Shown in pieces: positions 7,107 through 15,539 of a stretch of 32,340 nucleotides of DNA. Numbering within the stretch: position 1 is the stretch's first letter; each line of letters opens with the position of its first letter. The notes under the pieces were generated by a model. That model worked only from the letters and a program-made list of their open reading frames with translations. It was not told the DNA's origin and searched no databases. Both the position numbers and the translations under genes were made by a program. The stretch comes from an uncultured Phascolarctobacterium sp. (GTDB lineage: Bacteria; Bacillota; Negativicutes; Acidaminococcales; Acidaminococcaceae), in contig UQWU01000020.1 in NCBI GenBank assembly GCA_900544885.1, forward strand, positions 1-32,340, written 5' to 3'.

Positions 7107-8066
7107 TTATTTTTTTACGTCAAACAGTTGGCTTACAGACCAATCATTGTAGATGCGTAAAATGGTTTCTGCCAAAATCGGAGCAATGGATAATACTTTG
7201 ATTTTCGGATGTTTTTTGGACGGAGCCAAAGGAATAGTATTGGTAACAACTAATTCAGTAATATCGGATTGAGCGATGCGGCTTAAAGCAGGATCAGTCA
7301 GAATCGGGTGAGTGCAGCAAGCATAGATTGCTTTAGCGCCCATTTTCTTCAGTGCACGAGCACCTTCGGTTAAGGAACCGGCAGTATCAACCATATCGTC
7401 AACTACGATGCAGTTTTTACCTTCAACGTTACCGATTAAGTTCATAACTTCAGCAACACCAGGTTCAGGACGACGTTTATCAATGATAGCCATAGGAGCA
7501 TTGAGGATTTCAGCGAAGCCACGTGCACGGCCTACACCACCTAAATCCGGAGAAACAACTACCATATCGTCCAGGTTTTTCTCTTTGATGTATTCAGCCA
7601 GCAGCGGGCCGCCAGGCATATGATCGAAAGGAATATTGAAGAAACCTTGGATTTGTGCAGCATGCAGGTCGATGGTAACTACGCGGGTAATACCTGCAGT
7701 TTCCAGCAAGTCTGCCATGAGTTTTGCGGTAATAGGTTCACGACCGCGAGCTTTACGGTCTTGACGAGCATAACCATAGAAAGGAATAACAGCAGTGATG
7801 TGGTTAGCGCTAGCGCGTTTGAATGCATCTGCCATAATCAACAGTTCCATGATGTTATCGTTAACTTCAGGTCCGCAGGTAGGTTGTACGATGAAAATAT
7901 CCTTACCACGAACACTTTCATTAATCATAACTTGGATTTCGCCATTGTTAAAACGGTTAACAACAGAATCACCAACAGTAGTACCCAGGTAAGCAGCAAT
8001 TTCGCGTGCTAAATCAGGGTTTGCATTACCGGTAAAAATTCTTAACTTATTCTCGTCAGACAACAT
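7107..8066 (-). CDS. prs: Ribose-phosphate pyrophosphokinase (PRPP synthetase), 319 aa
   Basis: Makes PRPP from ribose 5-phosphate and ATP, the entry metabolite for purine, pyrimidine, His, Trp and NAD synthesis. Class I features are visible: the ATP-binding region YARQDRKARGREPITAK (about residues 94-110), the catalytic flexible-loop area, and the PRPP-binding loop VVDDMVDTAGSLTEG near residue 215. The start is ATG 8066, supported by GGAGGG seven bases upstream; a TTG at 8081 would overlap that box. It has its own promoter (8131-8160) although it lies in a long co-directional cluster. Confidence 0.97.
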   Translation of the reverse strand: MLSDENKLRIFTGNANPDLAREIAAYLGTTVGDSVVNRFNNGEIQVMINESVRGKDIFIVQPTCGPEVNDNIMELLIMADAFKRASANHITAVIPFYGYARQDRKARGREPITAKLMADLLETAGITRVVTIDLHAAQIQGFFNIPFDHMPGGPLLAEYIKEKNLDDMVVVSPDLGGVGRARGFAEILNAPMAIIDKRRPEPGVAEVMNLIGNVEGKNCIVVDDMVDTAGSLTEGARALKKMGAKAIYACCTHPILTDPALSRIAQSDITELVVTNTIPLAPSKKHPKIKVLSIAPILAETILRIYNDWSVSQLFDVKK

Positions 8067-8130
8067 GTCCAATCCCTCCAAATATCGCCTTGATGTTTTT
8101 AAAATAGTCGCAAGGACTAAAGCTATATCA

Positions 8131-8160
8131 ATTATACACTAAAAAGCAGTGTTTCTACAA
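8131..8160 (-). promoter_or_regulatory. Promoter for prs
   Basis: On the minus strand, TTGTAG (8155-8160), an 18-base spacer and TATAAT (8131-8136). The transcript would carry a ~60-base leader with a small 5-bp hairpin (8105-8109 with 8115-8119). Confidence 0.55.
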
Positions 8161-8176
8161 GTTTTTTGTAAACTTT

Positions 8177-9550
8177 TTAACTATTTCTGTATTTTTCAGC
8201 CCAGCCTTCGATATTTTTTTGTTTAGCACGACCGATTGCCAGAGCGTTTTCAGGGACTTCTTTAGTGATAGTGCTGCCTGCTCCGATATAGCTGTTAGCT
8301 TCTACAGTTACAGGTGCAACTAAGTTGGTGTTGCAGCCAACGAAAGCATTATCACCGATAGTGGTACGATGTTTCTTTTTGCCGTCATAGTTAACGGTGA
8401 TGCAGCCGCAGCCCATGTTAACGCCGCTGCCGATATCGCTGTCGCCGATGTAGGTAAGGTGAGGCAGCTTAGTGCCTTCGCCGACATTAGAGTTTTTAAC
8501 TTCAACGAAGTTACCGATTTTTACATGGTCGCTGATAACGGTGTCCGGACGCAGATGAACATAAGGACCTGCAGTAACATGATTTTTAACTTCGCAGTCA
8601 TGACCATAGATGAATTGCAGATGGTTATCATTACCGATTTTTACGTTAGTAAAGCGTGCGTTAGGACCGATTTCACAATCTTCGCCGATTTCAGTAGTAC
8701 CTTCCAGCCAGGTGTACGGATAGATAATAGTATCACGGCCGATTTTTACGCTGTCTTCGATAAAGGTGCTAGCAGGGTCCATAATAGTAACACCTGCATC
8801 CATCAGCTTATCTAAAATACGTTGACGCATTACGCCTTCAGCAATGGATAATTGTTTACGAGAGTTAATACCCATAACCATATCGCTGTCTTCGGTAACT
8901 ACGCCGCCAACCTTTTGACCTACTTGATTCAATTTTTCCAGAATATCGGTCAGGTAATATTCGCCTTGTGCATTATTGTTAGTTAAGGTAGCCAATACTT
9001 CAAACATTTGCGGGCATTCCATGCAGTAAATGCCGGTGTTGATTTCTTTAATAGCTTTTTGTTCTGCATTAGCGTCTTTTTCTTCGACAATACCTTGAAC
9101 GTTGCCGTTAGCATCACGGATAATACGGCCATAGCCGAAAGGATTATCCATAACAGCGGTTAAAACAGTAGCAGCTGCACCGGATTCTTGGTGTGCTTCG
9201 CAGAATTTTTTCAGTTCTTCGCCATCTAAAAGCGGAGTATCACCGCATAAAATCAGTGCTGTACCGTGGAAATCTTTCAAAGCTGCTTCGGTTTGCATTA
9301 CTGCATGACCGGTACCTAATTGTTCGGCTTGCAGAGCAATTTTTCCTTGGTCACCAACCATCGCTTCTACTAATTCTGCTTCGTGACCGACAATAACAAC
9401 TTTTTCGTTACAGCCAGCAGCGGAGGCTGCGTCGATAACGTGCTGCAGCATTGCTTTGCCGCCTACTTTATGGAGTACTTTGGGATATTTGCTACGCATT
9501 CTGGTGCCTTTACCAGCTGCCAGAATAATGGCTACTAAATCTTTAGACAT
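8177..9550 (-). CDS. glmU: Bifunctional UDP-GlcNAc pyrophosphorylase / GlcN-1-P acetyltransferase, 457 aa
   Basis: Cytosolic bifunctional enzyme making UDP-N-acetylglucosamine for peptidoglycan and other envelope glycans. The N-terminal uridylyltransferase domain begins with LAAGKGTRMRSKYPKVLH (residues ~10-27) and includes LCGDTPLLDG and EINTGIYCM. The C-terminal half (from about 255) is a left-handed beta-helix of hexapeptide repeats (IGEDCEIGP, VKIGNFVEVKNS, IGAGSTI). The length of 457 is standard. GAGAGGAAG precedes the ATG. It follows purR and precedes prs, an arrangement common in Firmicutes. Confidence 0.98.
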   Translation of the reverse strand: MSKDLVAIILAAGKGTRMRSKYPKVLHKVGGKAMLQHVIDAASAAGCNEKVVIVGHEAELVEAMVGDQGKIALQAEQLGTGHAVMQTEAALKDFHGTALILCGDTPLLDGEELKKFCEAHQESGAAATVLTAVMDNPFGYGRIIRDANGNVQGIVEEKDANAEQKAIKEINTGIYCMECPQMFEVLATLTNNNAQGEYYLTDILEKLNQVGQKVGGVVTEDSDMVMGINSRKQLSIAEGVMRQRILDKLMDAGVTIMDPASTFIEDSVKIGRDTIIYPYTWLEGTTEIGEDCEIGPNARFTNVKIGNDNHLQFIYGHDCEVKNHVTAGPYVHLRPDTVISDHVKIGNFVEVKNSNVGEGTKLPHLTYIGDSDIGSGVNMGCGCITVNYDGKKKHRTTIGDNAFVGCNTNLVAPVTVEANSYIGAGSTITKEVPENALAIGRAKQKNIEGWAEKYRNS

Positions 9551-9569
9551 AATATACTTCCTCTCTTAG

Positions 9570-9598
9570 ACTGCCTGCTTACAGTTGATATAGGCAGT
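9570..9598. other. Inverted repeat between purR and glmU
   Basis: ACTGCCT (9570-9576) and AGGCAGT (9592-9598) could form a 7-bp hairpin with a 15-base loop in the purR-glmU mRNA. No T-run follows, so it is not a terminator. It may be an mRNA processing or stabilising structure, or have no function. Confidence 0.35.
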
Positions 9599-9609
9599 AA
9601 TGATGCCAA

Positions 9610-10422
9610 TTAATTTTGGCAAATATCTAAATGAATAGCATTGTTTTCTTCGTCGATATCGTGAAGAATGAAGAAAGCAGTGTAATCATCAACTAATTTC
9701 TTTTCGGGAACTGCAGTAGCGATAAAGAAAGCTTTACCGACAACTTGTGCACCGACTTCATTGGCTAGGGCAACCATTCCTTTAGCAGTGCCTCCGCCCT
9801 TCATAACGTCATCGACTATCAGGACACGGCTGTTAGGCTGTAGAGCACGCTTCGGCATGGCCATGGTCTGAATGCTTTTGGTGGAACCGCTGACATAATT
9901 GATGTTGACAGTGGAGCCCTCGGTAATATCGCTAGTATAACGAGCGATAACCAAAGGGACATTAAAAGCACGTGCTACCTGCATGGCCAGGGGAATACCA
10001 CTGGTTTCTACTGTCATGATGCAGTCAGGTTGCAGATGCTGTAGGCGTGTCATGAAGATTTCGCCTAAATGTACTACTGTTTCCGGTTCGCATAATAAGT
10101 CGGTAGTATATAACATACCGCCTGGAAGAATACGTTCCGGGGCTGCTAATTTTTCAGCCAATTCTTCTAAAAATGCTTGATTCTCTTCTTCAGGATGGTT
10201 GGGAATAAAACGTACTCCGCCTGCCGCTCCGGAAAGAGTTTCTACTTTGCCTAATCCATACAGCTCTAAACCAGATTTTACTGCCCAAACGTCTTCACTG
10301 AGAGTTGATTTGGCAATATCAAATTTTTTACAAAAATAGGAAAATGAAAACAGCCGATATGGATGATCGGCTAAAAGTTTTGTTAGTGCTACTACACGCT
10401 CAATTCTTTTGGCTCTGCCCAT
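9610..10422 (-). CDS. purR: Pur operon repressor PurR (winged helix + phosphoribosyltransferase fold), 270 aa
   Basis: B. subtilis-type PurR: a DNA-binding winged-helix domain (residues ~1-75, with KRIERVVALTKLLADHP and STLSEDVWAVKSG) fused to a type-I phosphoribosyltransferase domain that senses PRPP. The PRPP loop VLIVDDVMKGGGTAKG is at 200-215. The family represses purine genes and is released by PRPP. Closeness to prs, which makes that effector, is consistent. It has the AAAGGAG ribosome-binding site, and lies 26 bp after the nucleotidyltransferase gene. Confidence 0.95.
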   Translation of the reverse strand: MGRAKRIERVVALTKLLADHPYRLFSFSYFCKKFDIAKSTLSEDVWAVKSGLELYGLGKVETLSGAAGGVRFIPNHPEEENQAFLEELAEKLAAPERILPGGMLYTTDLLCEPETVVHLGEIFMTRLQHLQPDCIMTVETSGIPLAMQVARAFNVPLVIARYTSDITEGSTVNINYVSGSTKSIQTMAMPKRALQPNSRVLIVDDVMKGGGTAKGMVALANEVGAQVVGKAFFIATAVPEKKLVDDYTAFFILHDIDEENNAIHLDICQN

Positions 10423-10448
10423 CCCAGATGCTCCTTTATATTATAATA

Positions 10449-11219
10449 TTACTTGCTTAAATACTTATTTACCAGCTGTAAATCAGCAGGCTTATCAACA
10501 TCCATACCGATGCTGGAACTATTAGTAATAATAGCCTTACTATCAATTTGCATGAGCTTTGAAAAACGTTCTTCAGCATTTTTTATAGAAAGGCAATGAA
10601 AAATAGCCTTAAAAATAAAACTCCAGCCCAGCCAGTTAGCTAATTTTAAGGGAGATTTACGTAATTTAAATAATTCTTTAGCTTTTTCCTGACCGATAGA
10701 AATGATATTTTTGTGCATAAACATCATATTACCACCGGTGAAGGTACCATCGCTAAGAGTAGCATAGGTACGTTTAGCTTCAGGAAATTGCTTTAAGCAG
10801 ATTTGCTTAGGAATAATCGGATAAAAAAGTTCTTTTTCAGGATATTTTGCACATTCTCTGAGAAAGTCATGTACTTCTTTCCCTGTAATAAGGGGAATAT
10901 CATCACAAACACCGAGTAGTTTTTCGGTACTGTCTGTGCCTAAGGCCTTGACGGCATTTACTGCTGTCAAAGGCAAATCCTCTGCTGCTAAGCAGACTTT
11001 TACGCCATCAGGTAAGGTACCTTCAAGCTGCTTAGCGGCTCCTTCAGATGCTGCAATAACGATGCGGCGGATAGAACCGCTATCTTGTAAGGAAGAAATA
11101 ATATAATCAATCAGACGCTTATTGTTAATAGGCACCAGACAACGATATTCGGTATTACAGAAATCCTTCAGCCAAGGAGTTTGGCCTCCTGCAAGAATAA
11201 AAGCATCAAATTTCTGCAT
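10449..11219 (-). CDS. Nucleotidyltransferase-like (MobA/GT-A fold) protein, 256 aa
   Basis: Predicted cytosolic NTP-transferase domain protein. The N-terminal FILAGGQTPWL (residues 7-17) is the nucleotide-binding loop, and LGVCDDIPLI (about 101-110) is the family's metal-binding strand (usually D-x-P). The usual G-x-x-x-R-M-G-x-K after the loop is not conserved (Gln-Thr-Pro-Trp-Leu-Lys), so the substrate cannot be inferred; it need not make molybdopterin cofactor. It lies 2 bp after gntR and is almost certainly co-transcribed with ispE and gntR. A sugar- or polyol-phosphate nucleotidyltransferase role is possible but unproven. Confidence 0.78.
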   Translation of the reverse strand: MQKFDAFILAGGQTPWLKDFCNTEYRCLVPINNKRLIDYIISSLQDSGSIRRIVIAASEGAAKQLEGTLPDGVKVCLAAEDLPLTAVNAVKALGTDSTEKLLGVCDDIPLITGKEVHDFLRECAKYPEKELFYPIIPKQICLKQFPEAKRTYATLSDGTFTGGNMMFMHKNIISIGQEKAKELFKLRKSPLKLANWLGWSFIFKAIFHCLSIKNAEERFSKLMQIDSKAIITNSSSIGMDVDKPADLQLVNKYLSK

Positions 11220-11221
11220 GA

Positions 11222-11908
11222 TTAGTCCTTCTTAGTATGTTCTGATAAAGAACGCATTAATGTATGCTCGGCATTTTCAATATGCACACGTGCAGCGTGT
11301 TGGGCACGCTCTACATCGCGTGCGGCAATAGCATCTACAAGATTGCGATGTTCATCCATGGTTTCAATCAAGCGTCCGGGATAGCTCATGGAACGACCGC
11401 GGATACCTGTTAATTGTTCACGGAGATTGTTGATAATACTACGTAAACGCTCGTTACGGCTAGCGGTGTACAAAACATCGTGAAAAGCAGTATCGACAGC
11501 AACGATTTTATCCATATCCATATTAGCAACGTGTTGGCCGATTTCTAATAAATAACCGTTTAAGGTAGCTAATTCTTCTTCGGTAATACGTTCTGCTGCC
11601 AGGCCTGCTGCTAGAACATCCAGACTGGTGCGTACTTCGTAAATTTCGGTAATATCTTTGATAGAAATGTCAGCTACATATGTGCCACGACGCGGAATCA
11701 TAACTACAAAGCCTTCAAGCTCTAGCTTGCGGATTGCTTCACGGACAGGAGTACGGCTGACACCCATTTCATCTGCCATTTGAATTTCCATTAAACGTTC
11801 ACCTGGGCTGAAGGTACCATCAATAATAGCCTGACGAATATTTTCGCAGACAAGCTCACGTAAAGGCTTATAACTGTCAAGTTTTATTGGCTTTAAATGT
11901 CCGGACAT
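11222..11908 (-). CDS. GntR-family transcriptional regulator, FCD (FadR) subfamily, 228 aa
   Basis: DNA-binding repressor or activator responding to a small carboxylate ligand. The N-terminal winged helix shows the GntR signature (DGTFSPGERLMEIQMADEMGVSRTPVREAIRKLELEG, about 30-66). The C-terminal all-helical FCD domain has the metal-site pattern: VDTAFHDVLY (Asp/His), then EHRNLVDAI and RVHIENAEH with ligand histidines. Its start is one base after the ispE stop, and its GGGAGGATAAAA ribosome-binding site lies inside the ispE 3' end. The TGTATACA palindrome overlapping the operon's start site suggests autoregulation, and a second copy precedes the nhaC-iadA operon. Confidence 0.93.
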   Translation of the reverse strand: MSGHLKPIKLDSYKPLRELVCENIRQAIIDGTFSPGERLMEIQMADEMGVSRTPVREAIRKLELEGFVVMIPRRGTYVADISIKDITEIYEVRTSLDVLAAGLAAERITEEELATLNGYLLEIGQHVANMDMDKIVAVDTAFHDVLYTASRNERLRSIINNLREQLTGIRGRSMSYPGRLIETMDEHRNLVDAIAARDVERAQHAARVHIENAEHTLMRSLSEHTKKD

Positions 11909-11909
11909 T

Positions 11910-12791
11910 TTATTTTATCCTCCCTATAGTAGTAGTGATAGCTGTTTCCACATCAAATTCAGCTAAAGCTTCAATGATATTTTTAGCAGTTGGCTGGTCT
12001 TCGGCAAGGGCAAAGACGGTCGGGCCGCTGCCGCTCATTAAAGTATAGTAAGCACCTGCACTAAGCATTTTGGCTTTAATAGAGGCAATTACAGGGTGTG
12101 CAGGAATAGTTACTGTTTCTAGAACGTTACCCATATAAGGGATTAAATTACGTGGACCGGTCTGCATTCTTTCCTGTAGTTTCCAAATGCAGGGAGCATG
12201 TACTACACGACCTTTATTGTAATGCTGATAAACCCATGCAGTAGAAACCTCCAGATTTCTCGGTTTAGCTAAAACGACGATTGCTTCCGGTAAATCCTGT
12301 AGTTTAGTCAATACTTCGCCACGTCCTGTTGCGAGCATTGTGCCGCCTTCAATACAGAAAGGAATATCGCTGCCTAATTGAGCGGCGATTTGTTCCAACT
12401 CATATATTTCCAGATTTAAGTTCCAGTATCTATTTAAGCCGCGTAATACAGCTGCGGCATCACTGCTTCCGCCGGCAAGACCTGCTGCTAAAAAAATTTT
12501 TTTGTTCAAAGCTATGTGAACGTTCGGAATAATGGCGCAATGAGCCGCTAATAATGTGGCTGCTTTGTAAGCAAGATTATCCTTACCGCAGCTCAAGCCA
12601 GGTAAGTCAGTGGAGATAGAAATTTCTCCGGCGCCGCTGCCTTCAGTGATGGTAACGGTGTCATGTAAGCTTACACTTTGCATAATCATGCTTACTTCAT
12701 GGTAGCCGTCTTCACGTTTGCCAAGAATATCAAGACCAAGATTGATTTTCGCGTATGCAGTTTCGGTAATGCTGTTCATTGCTGTTTTCAT
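11910..12791 (-). CDS. ispE: 4-diphosphocytidyl-2-C-methyl-D-erythritol kinase, 293 aa
   Basis: GHMP-family kinase of the MEP isoprenoid pathway, ATP-dependent, cytosolic. Visible motifs: AYAKINLGL (about 13-20, catalytic Lys15), the ATP-binding GHMP loop GLAGGSSDAA (104-113), LGSDIPFCIEGG with the catalytic Asp, and the C-terminal LMSGSGPTVFAL. ATG 12791 is favoured, with AGGTG eight bases upstream; TTG 12794 is adjacent in frame. It is the first gene of the minus-strand cluster and is driven by the promoter at 12826-12854. Confidence 0.96.
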   Translation of the reverse strand: MKTAMNSITETAYAKINLGLDILGKREDGYHEVSMIMQSVSLHDTVTITEGSGAGEISISTDLPGLSCGKDNLAYKAATLLAAHCAIIPNVHIALNKKIFLAAGLAGGSSDAAAVLRGLNRYWNLNLEIYELEQIAAQLGSDIPFCIEGGTMLATGRGEVLTKLQDLPEAIVVLAKPRNLEVSTAWVYQHYNKGRVVHAPCIWKLQERMQTGPRNLIPYMGNVLETVTIPAHPVIASIKAKMLSAGAYYTLMSGSGPTVFALAEDQPTAKNIIEALAEFDVETAITTTIGRIK

Positions 12792-12812
12792 CAAAGTTCA
12801 CCTGCCCATAAA

Positions 12813-12820
12813 TGTATACA
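12813..12820. promoter_or_regulatory. Candidate GntR-type operator TGTATACA, copy 2
   Basis: A perfect 8-bp palindrome starting 5 bp downstream of the -10 box, over the expected transcription start of the ispE-gntR operon. This is a typical position for autorepression. It shares TGTATACAATA with the site at 1652-1662. Confidence 0.45.
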
Positions 12821-12825
12821 ATAAT

Positions 12826-12854
12826 ATTTTATACTGCTTTAGTAAACATAGCAA
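12826..12854 (-). promoter_or_regulatory. Promoter of the ispE-gntR operon
   Basis: On the minus strand, TTGCTA (12849-12854), a 17-base spacer and TAAAAT (12826-12831). It has the same layout as the promoter at 1673-1701 (TTGCTT-17-TAAAAT). Confidence 0.65.
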
Positions 12855-12955
12855 GTTTTTTCGAACATTATTGCCCTGATTTAGCATATTCATTTCCTTT
12901 TATTCGGTAATTTTACATTGCAAGAAATTTCCCTAAGAATTTAATAATTAAATCA

Positions 12956-12983
12956 TTGCTTTTTTTGTAAAAAATGTTACTAT
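12956..12983 (+). promoter_or_regulatory. Promoter for the YitT-family gene
   Basis: TTGCTT (12956-12961), a 16-base spacer and TACTAT (12978-12983), about 30 bp before the start codon. Confidence 0.5.
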
Positions 12984-13013
12984 ATCAATAAGAATTTTTT
13001 TAAGGAGTCTTAT

Positions 13014-13970
13014 ATGAGTACAACAATGAAAAAAAATCTTTACCATTATTTTATGGTAACTTTGGCCTGTGCAATCATGGGTATAGCCTTAAATGTTTTT
13101 TATATGCCGAATAAAATGCTCAGTGGTGGTATTGGTGGTGTAGCAGTACTTGTTTATTATGTTGCAGGTATGCCTATGGGCTTAACAAGCTTGTTATGTA
13201 ACGTACCTCTATTCTTCTTAGCTTATAAATTTATGGATCGTCATTATACCATCAGTGCTTTATATGGTATTCTGGCTTTTTCTTTTTCTTTAGATTTTTT
13301 CCATTTTTTATCTAACTATACGATTGTACATGATAAACTCTTGGCTTGTATTGCCGGCGGTGTACTCTATGGTATTGGTGCTGCCTGTATGTACAGAGTA
13401 GGTGGTTCCAGCGGCGGTACGGATATTATCGGTGCGATTATTCAAAAAAACTATTCTATCAGCATCAGTACTACGGGTTTTTTATTTAACCTGTGTCTGC
13501 TTTTTGCCAGTGTTTCTTTATTTGGTATTGAGCCGGTATTATATACCTTGCTTACCTTCTTTATTATGAGTAAAACCTGTAATACCTTTATTACCGGCTT
13601 TGACTTTAAAAAGAATGTTATCATCATCAGTAATTATCATCATGAAATTGCCGAAGAAATTATTAAGGTTGTTGGTCGTGGTGTAACCTATATTCATGGT
13701 GAAGGTGCATTTACTCACCAACATCGCGAAGTATTGTTTGTTGTTGCCAAGCTTACACAACTAGCCAAGATTCGCTCTATCTGCCGTGAGATTGACCCTG
13801 ATGCTTTTGTTATCGTGCATGATGTTAATGACGTGTTTGGTCGAGGTTTTACTTTAAAACCATCAGGACCCAATTGTCCGCGTCCTAAGCTGCCGGCAGA
13901 GGTTATTAAAGAAATCAAAGAGCATGCAGCGGAACGAAAACAGCATTCACATGAACAAGAAGAAAAATAA
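13014..13970 (+). CDS. YitT-family membrane protein with C-terminal DUF2179 domain, 318 aa
   Basis: Inner-membrane protein of unknown molecular function. Five or so hydrophobic segments cover residues ~10-195, with the Gly-rich signature GGSSGGTDIIGAIIQKNYSIS near 140-160. The C-terminal cytoplasmic domain (about 200-285; NVIIISNYHHEIAEEII, GRGVTYIHGEGAFT, DPDAFVIVHDVNDVFGRGF) is a DUF2179 domain. This is the usual architecture of the YitT family in Firmicutes. It has an AAGGAG ribosome-binding site, and is monocistronic with its own terminator. Confidence 0.92.
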   Translation: MSTTMKKNLYHYFMVTLACAIMGIALNVFYMPNKMLSGGIGGVAVLVYYVAGMPMGLTSLLCNVPLFFLAYKFMDRHYTISALYGILAFSFSLDFFHFLSNYTIVHDKLLACIAGGVLYGIGAACMYRVGGSSGGTDIIGAIIQKNYSISISTTGFLFNLCLLFASVSLFGIEPVLYTLLTFFIMSKTCNTFITGFDFKKNVIIISNYHHEIAEEIIKVVGRGVTYIHGEGAFTHQHREVLFVVAKLTQLAKIRSICREIDPDAFVIVHDVNDVFGRGFTLKPSGPNCPRPKLPAEVIKEIKEHAAERKQHSHEQEEK

Positions 13971-13986
13971 AATTAAAATTAAAATT

Positions 13987-14023
13987 AAAGCTCTTCTTCC
14001 TCAAGTAGGGAGAAGAGCTTTTT
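13987..14023. terminator. Intrinsic terminator, probably bidirectional
   Basis: A 14-bp stem with one G-T wobble (13987-14000 with 14008-14021) and a 7-base loop, ending in TTTTT on the plus strand and TTT-AATTTT on the minus strand. It lies between the convergent YitT and hydrogenase genes. It is preceded by a short AAAATT tandem run (about 13970-13989). Confidence 0.8.
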
Positions 14024-14030
14024 GTGTTAG

Positions 14031-15485
14031 TTATTTAGTATGATTGTCGTCAACTGTTTGTTGATTAGGTGCTGTAGCAGCATATTTGTTCAAGGCAACC
14101 TTGGTAATGCGGAAATCACCGACAGTACCGGGACCGTCAAGACAGCCGTTGGAGCAGGCCATACCTTCTAAATAACTGCAATCCAATTTACCTGCATTAG
14201 CGTCGGTAACAGCTTGGCGGCAATTATCAAGACCGCTAGCATAGTAGGAAGAACGTACTTCTCCGCCCATAGCACGGACGGTATCGTCAACAGCAGCAGT
14301 TACACCTGCAGTCAAAGGGAAGCCCAAACCAAGTTTAGAAGCTTCGCGTTCAAATTCGTTAGTCGGTTGGTCAGCAAATTTAATATCCTTACCTGCTAAC
14401 ATACACATAGCTTCTTCAAAGGTAAGTACGTAATCAATGATATCACTATGTTCACGACCTTCACTCTTTTTCGCGATGCAGGGGCCGATAAAGACGGTTA
14501 TAGCATTCGGATATTTTTCTTTTACCCAGCGGCCTGTAGAAACCATTGGAGAATCGGTTTCACTAATTTTATCTACTGCTTCAGGAATTTGTGTTTTAAC
14601 AAGCTTAACAAATGCCGGACAGCAGGAGCTGGTCATAAATGGTTGCTTTTCAGGAACCTTTTCGATATATTCTTTAGCTTCTTTAACAGCAGTAATATCA
14701 GCACCGATACCTACTTCGACAATATCAGCAAAGCCGGCTTTGTGGAGAGCACTGTAAACTTGGCCCATGGTAATTTTTAAACCATATTGACCTACAATAG
14801 AAGGAGCTACCAGAGCAATAACCTTTTTACCGCTTTTAATGCTGGTGATAACGCGGACAATGTTACTACGCTCATCAATAGCACCAAAGGGACAGGCGTT
14901 GCGGCAGGCACCACAATTAACACATTTTTCGTGGTCAATAGCTGCTTTACGGTCTTCACCGATGCTGATAGCACCTAATGCACAAGCACGTACGCAGGGA
15001 CGATGAATTTCGATAATAGCACCATAAGGACATACTTGTTTACATTTGCCACATTCAATACATTTAGTGCGGTCGATGAAGGCACGGTTTTGTACTAAGC
15101 TGATAGCTTTTTTCGGGCAATTATTCATGCATTTATGAGCAACACAGTGACGGCAGACATCTGTTACATAATAAGCGTCAATGGGGCATTGGTCACAAGC
15201 AGCAGGAAGTACATCAATCAGTGGTAAATCTTTGCGTTCAGGCTCGTGCAGAGTCATTTTGCTAGCTTCAATAATATTTTCCTTGCAGTCTTGGCCTAAA
15301 GCCATGTCGATGCGGTTTTTTAATACGGCACGTTCTTTGTAGACACAGCAGCGATAACGAGGAGTATCCTCGCGTACTTCCTGTAAAATATCGTAAACAT
15401 GGTCGATTAACACGTCATTCCAAGTATAACGGGAAATGTGTTCCAAAACCATTCTGCGTAATTGTGCAACGGCGGTAAGTTCCAT
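14031..15485 (-). CDS. Monomeric [FeFe] hydrogenase, group-B-like, with N-terminal ferredoxin domains, 484 aa
   Basis: Cytosolic iron-sulphur enzyme expected to evolve or oxidise H2 with ferredoxin. The N-terminal half is Cys-rich: C97/C100, C111/C114/C119/C123, C142/C145/C148/C152, C164/C168 and C188/C191/C194/C198, enough for about three [4Fe-4S] clusters. The H-cluster motifs follow: L1 TSSCCPAF (285-292), L2 GPCIAKKSE (334-342) and L3 EGMACSNGCLDGPG (440-453). Phe rather than Trp after TSCCPA and the short N-terminus suggest group B, not the classical group A. The start is ATG 15485 with an excellent AAAGGAGGA box. It is the second gene of an operon, 54 bp after a helical protein of unknown function. 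Maturases HydEFG are not in the window. Confidence 0.88.
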   Translation of the reverse strand: MELTAVAQLRRMVLEHISRYTWNDVLIDHVYDILQEVREDTPRYRCCVYKERAVLKNRIDMALGQDCKENIIEASKMTLHEPERKDLPLIDVLPAACDQCPIDAYYVTDVCRHCVAHKCMNNCPKKAISLVQNRAFIDRTKCIECGKCKQVCPYGAIIEIHRPCVRACALGAISIGEDRKAAIDHEKCVNCGACRNACPFGAIDERSNIVRVITSIKSGKKVIALVAPSIVGQYGLKITMGQVYSALHKAGFADIVEVGIGADITAVKEAKEYIEKVPEKQPFMTSSCCPAFVKLVKTQIPEAVDKISETDSPMVSTGRWVKEKYPNAITVFIGPCIAKKSEGREHSDIIDYVLTFEEAMCMLAGKDIKFADQPTNEFEREASKLGLGFPLTAGVTAAVDDTVRAMGGEVRSSYYASGLDNCRQAVTDANAGKLDCSYLEGMACSNGCLDGPGTVGDFRITKVALNKYAATAPNQQTVDDNHTK

Positions 15486-15539
15486 AGTTTTCCTCCTTTG
15501 ATGCATAAAACGAAATTGTTGTGCACCTTGTGTTTATAA

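Noticed and set aside
8369..8815. 148-residue plus-strand open frame inside glmU (similarly 7620-8012 in prs and 31120-31560 in sdaAA)
   Set aside because: Shadow frames of well-conserved enzymes, without start signals or recognisable domains.
9570..9598. Terminator between purR and glmU
   Set aside because: The 7-bp hairpin has a long loop and no T-run on either strand; retained only as an inverted repeat.
13968..13989. AAAATT tandem repeat before the YitT terminator, considered as a repeat element
   Set aside because: Only about three short units of low complexity; it is most likely part of the A-rich flank of the terminator. No CRISPR-like spacing anywhere in the window.
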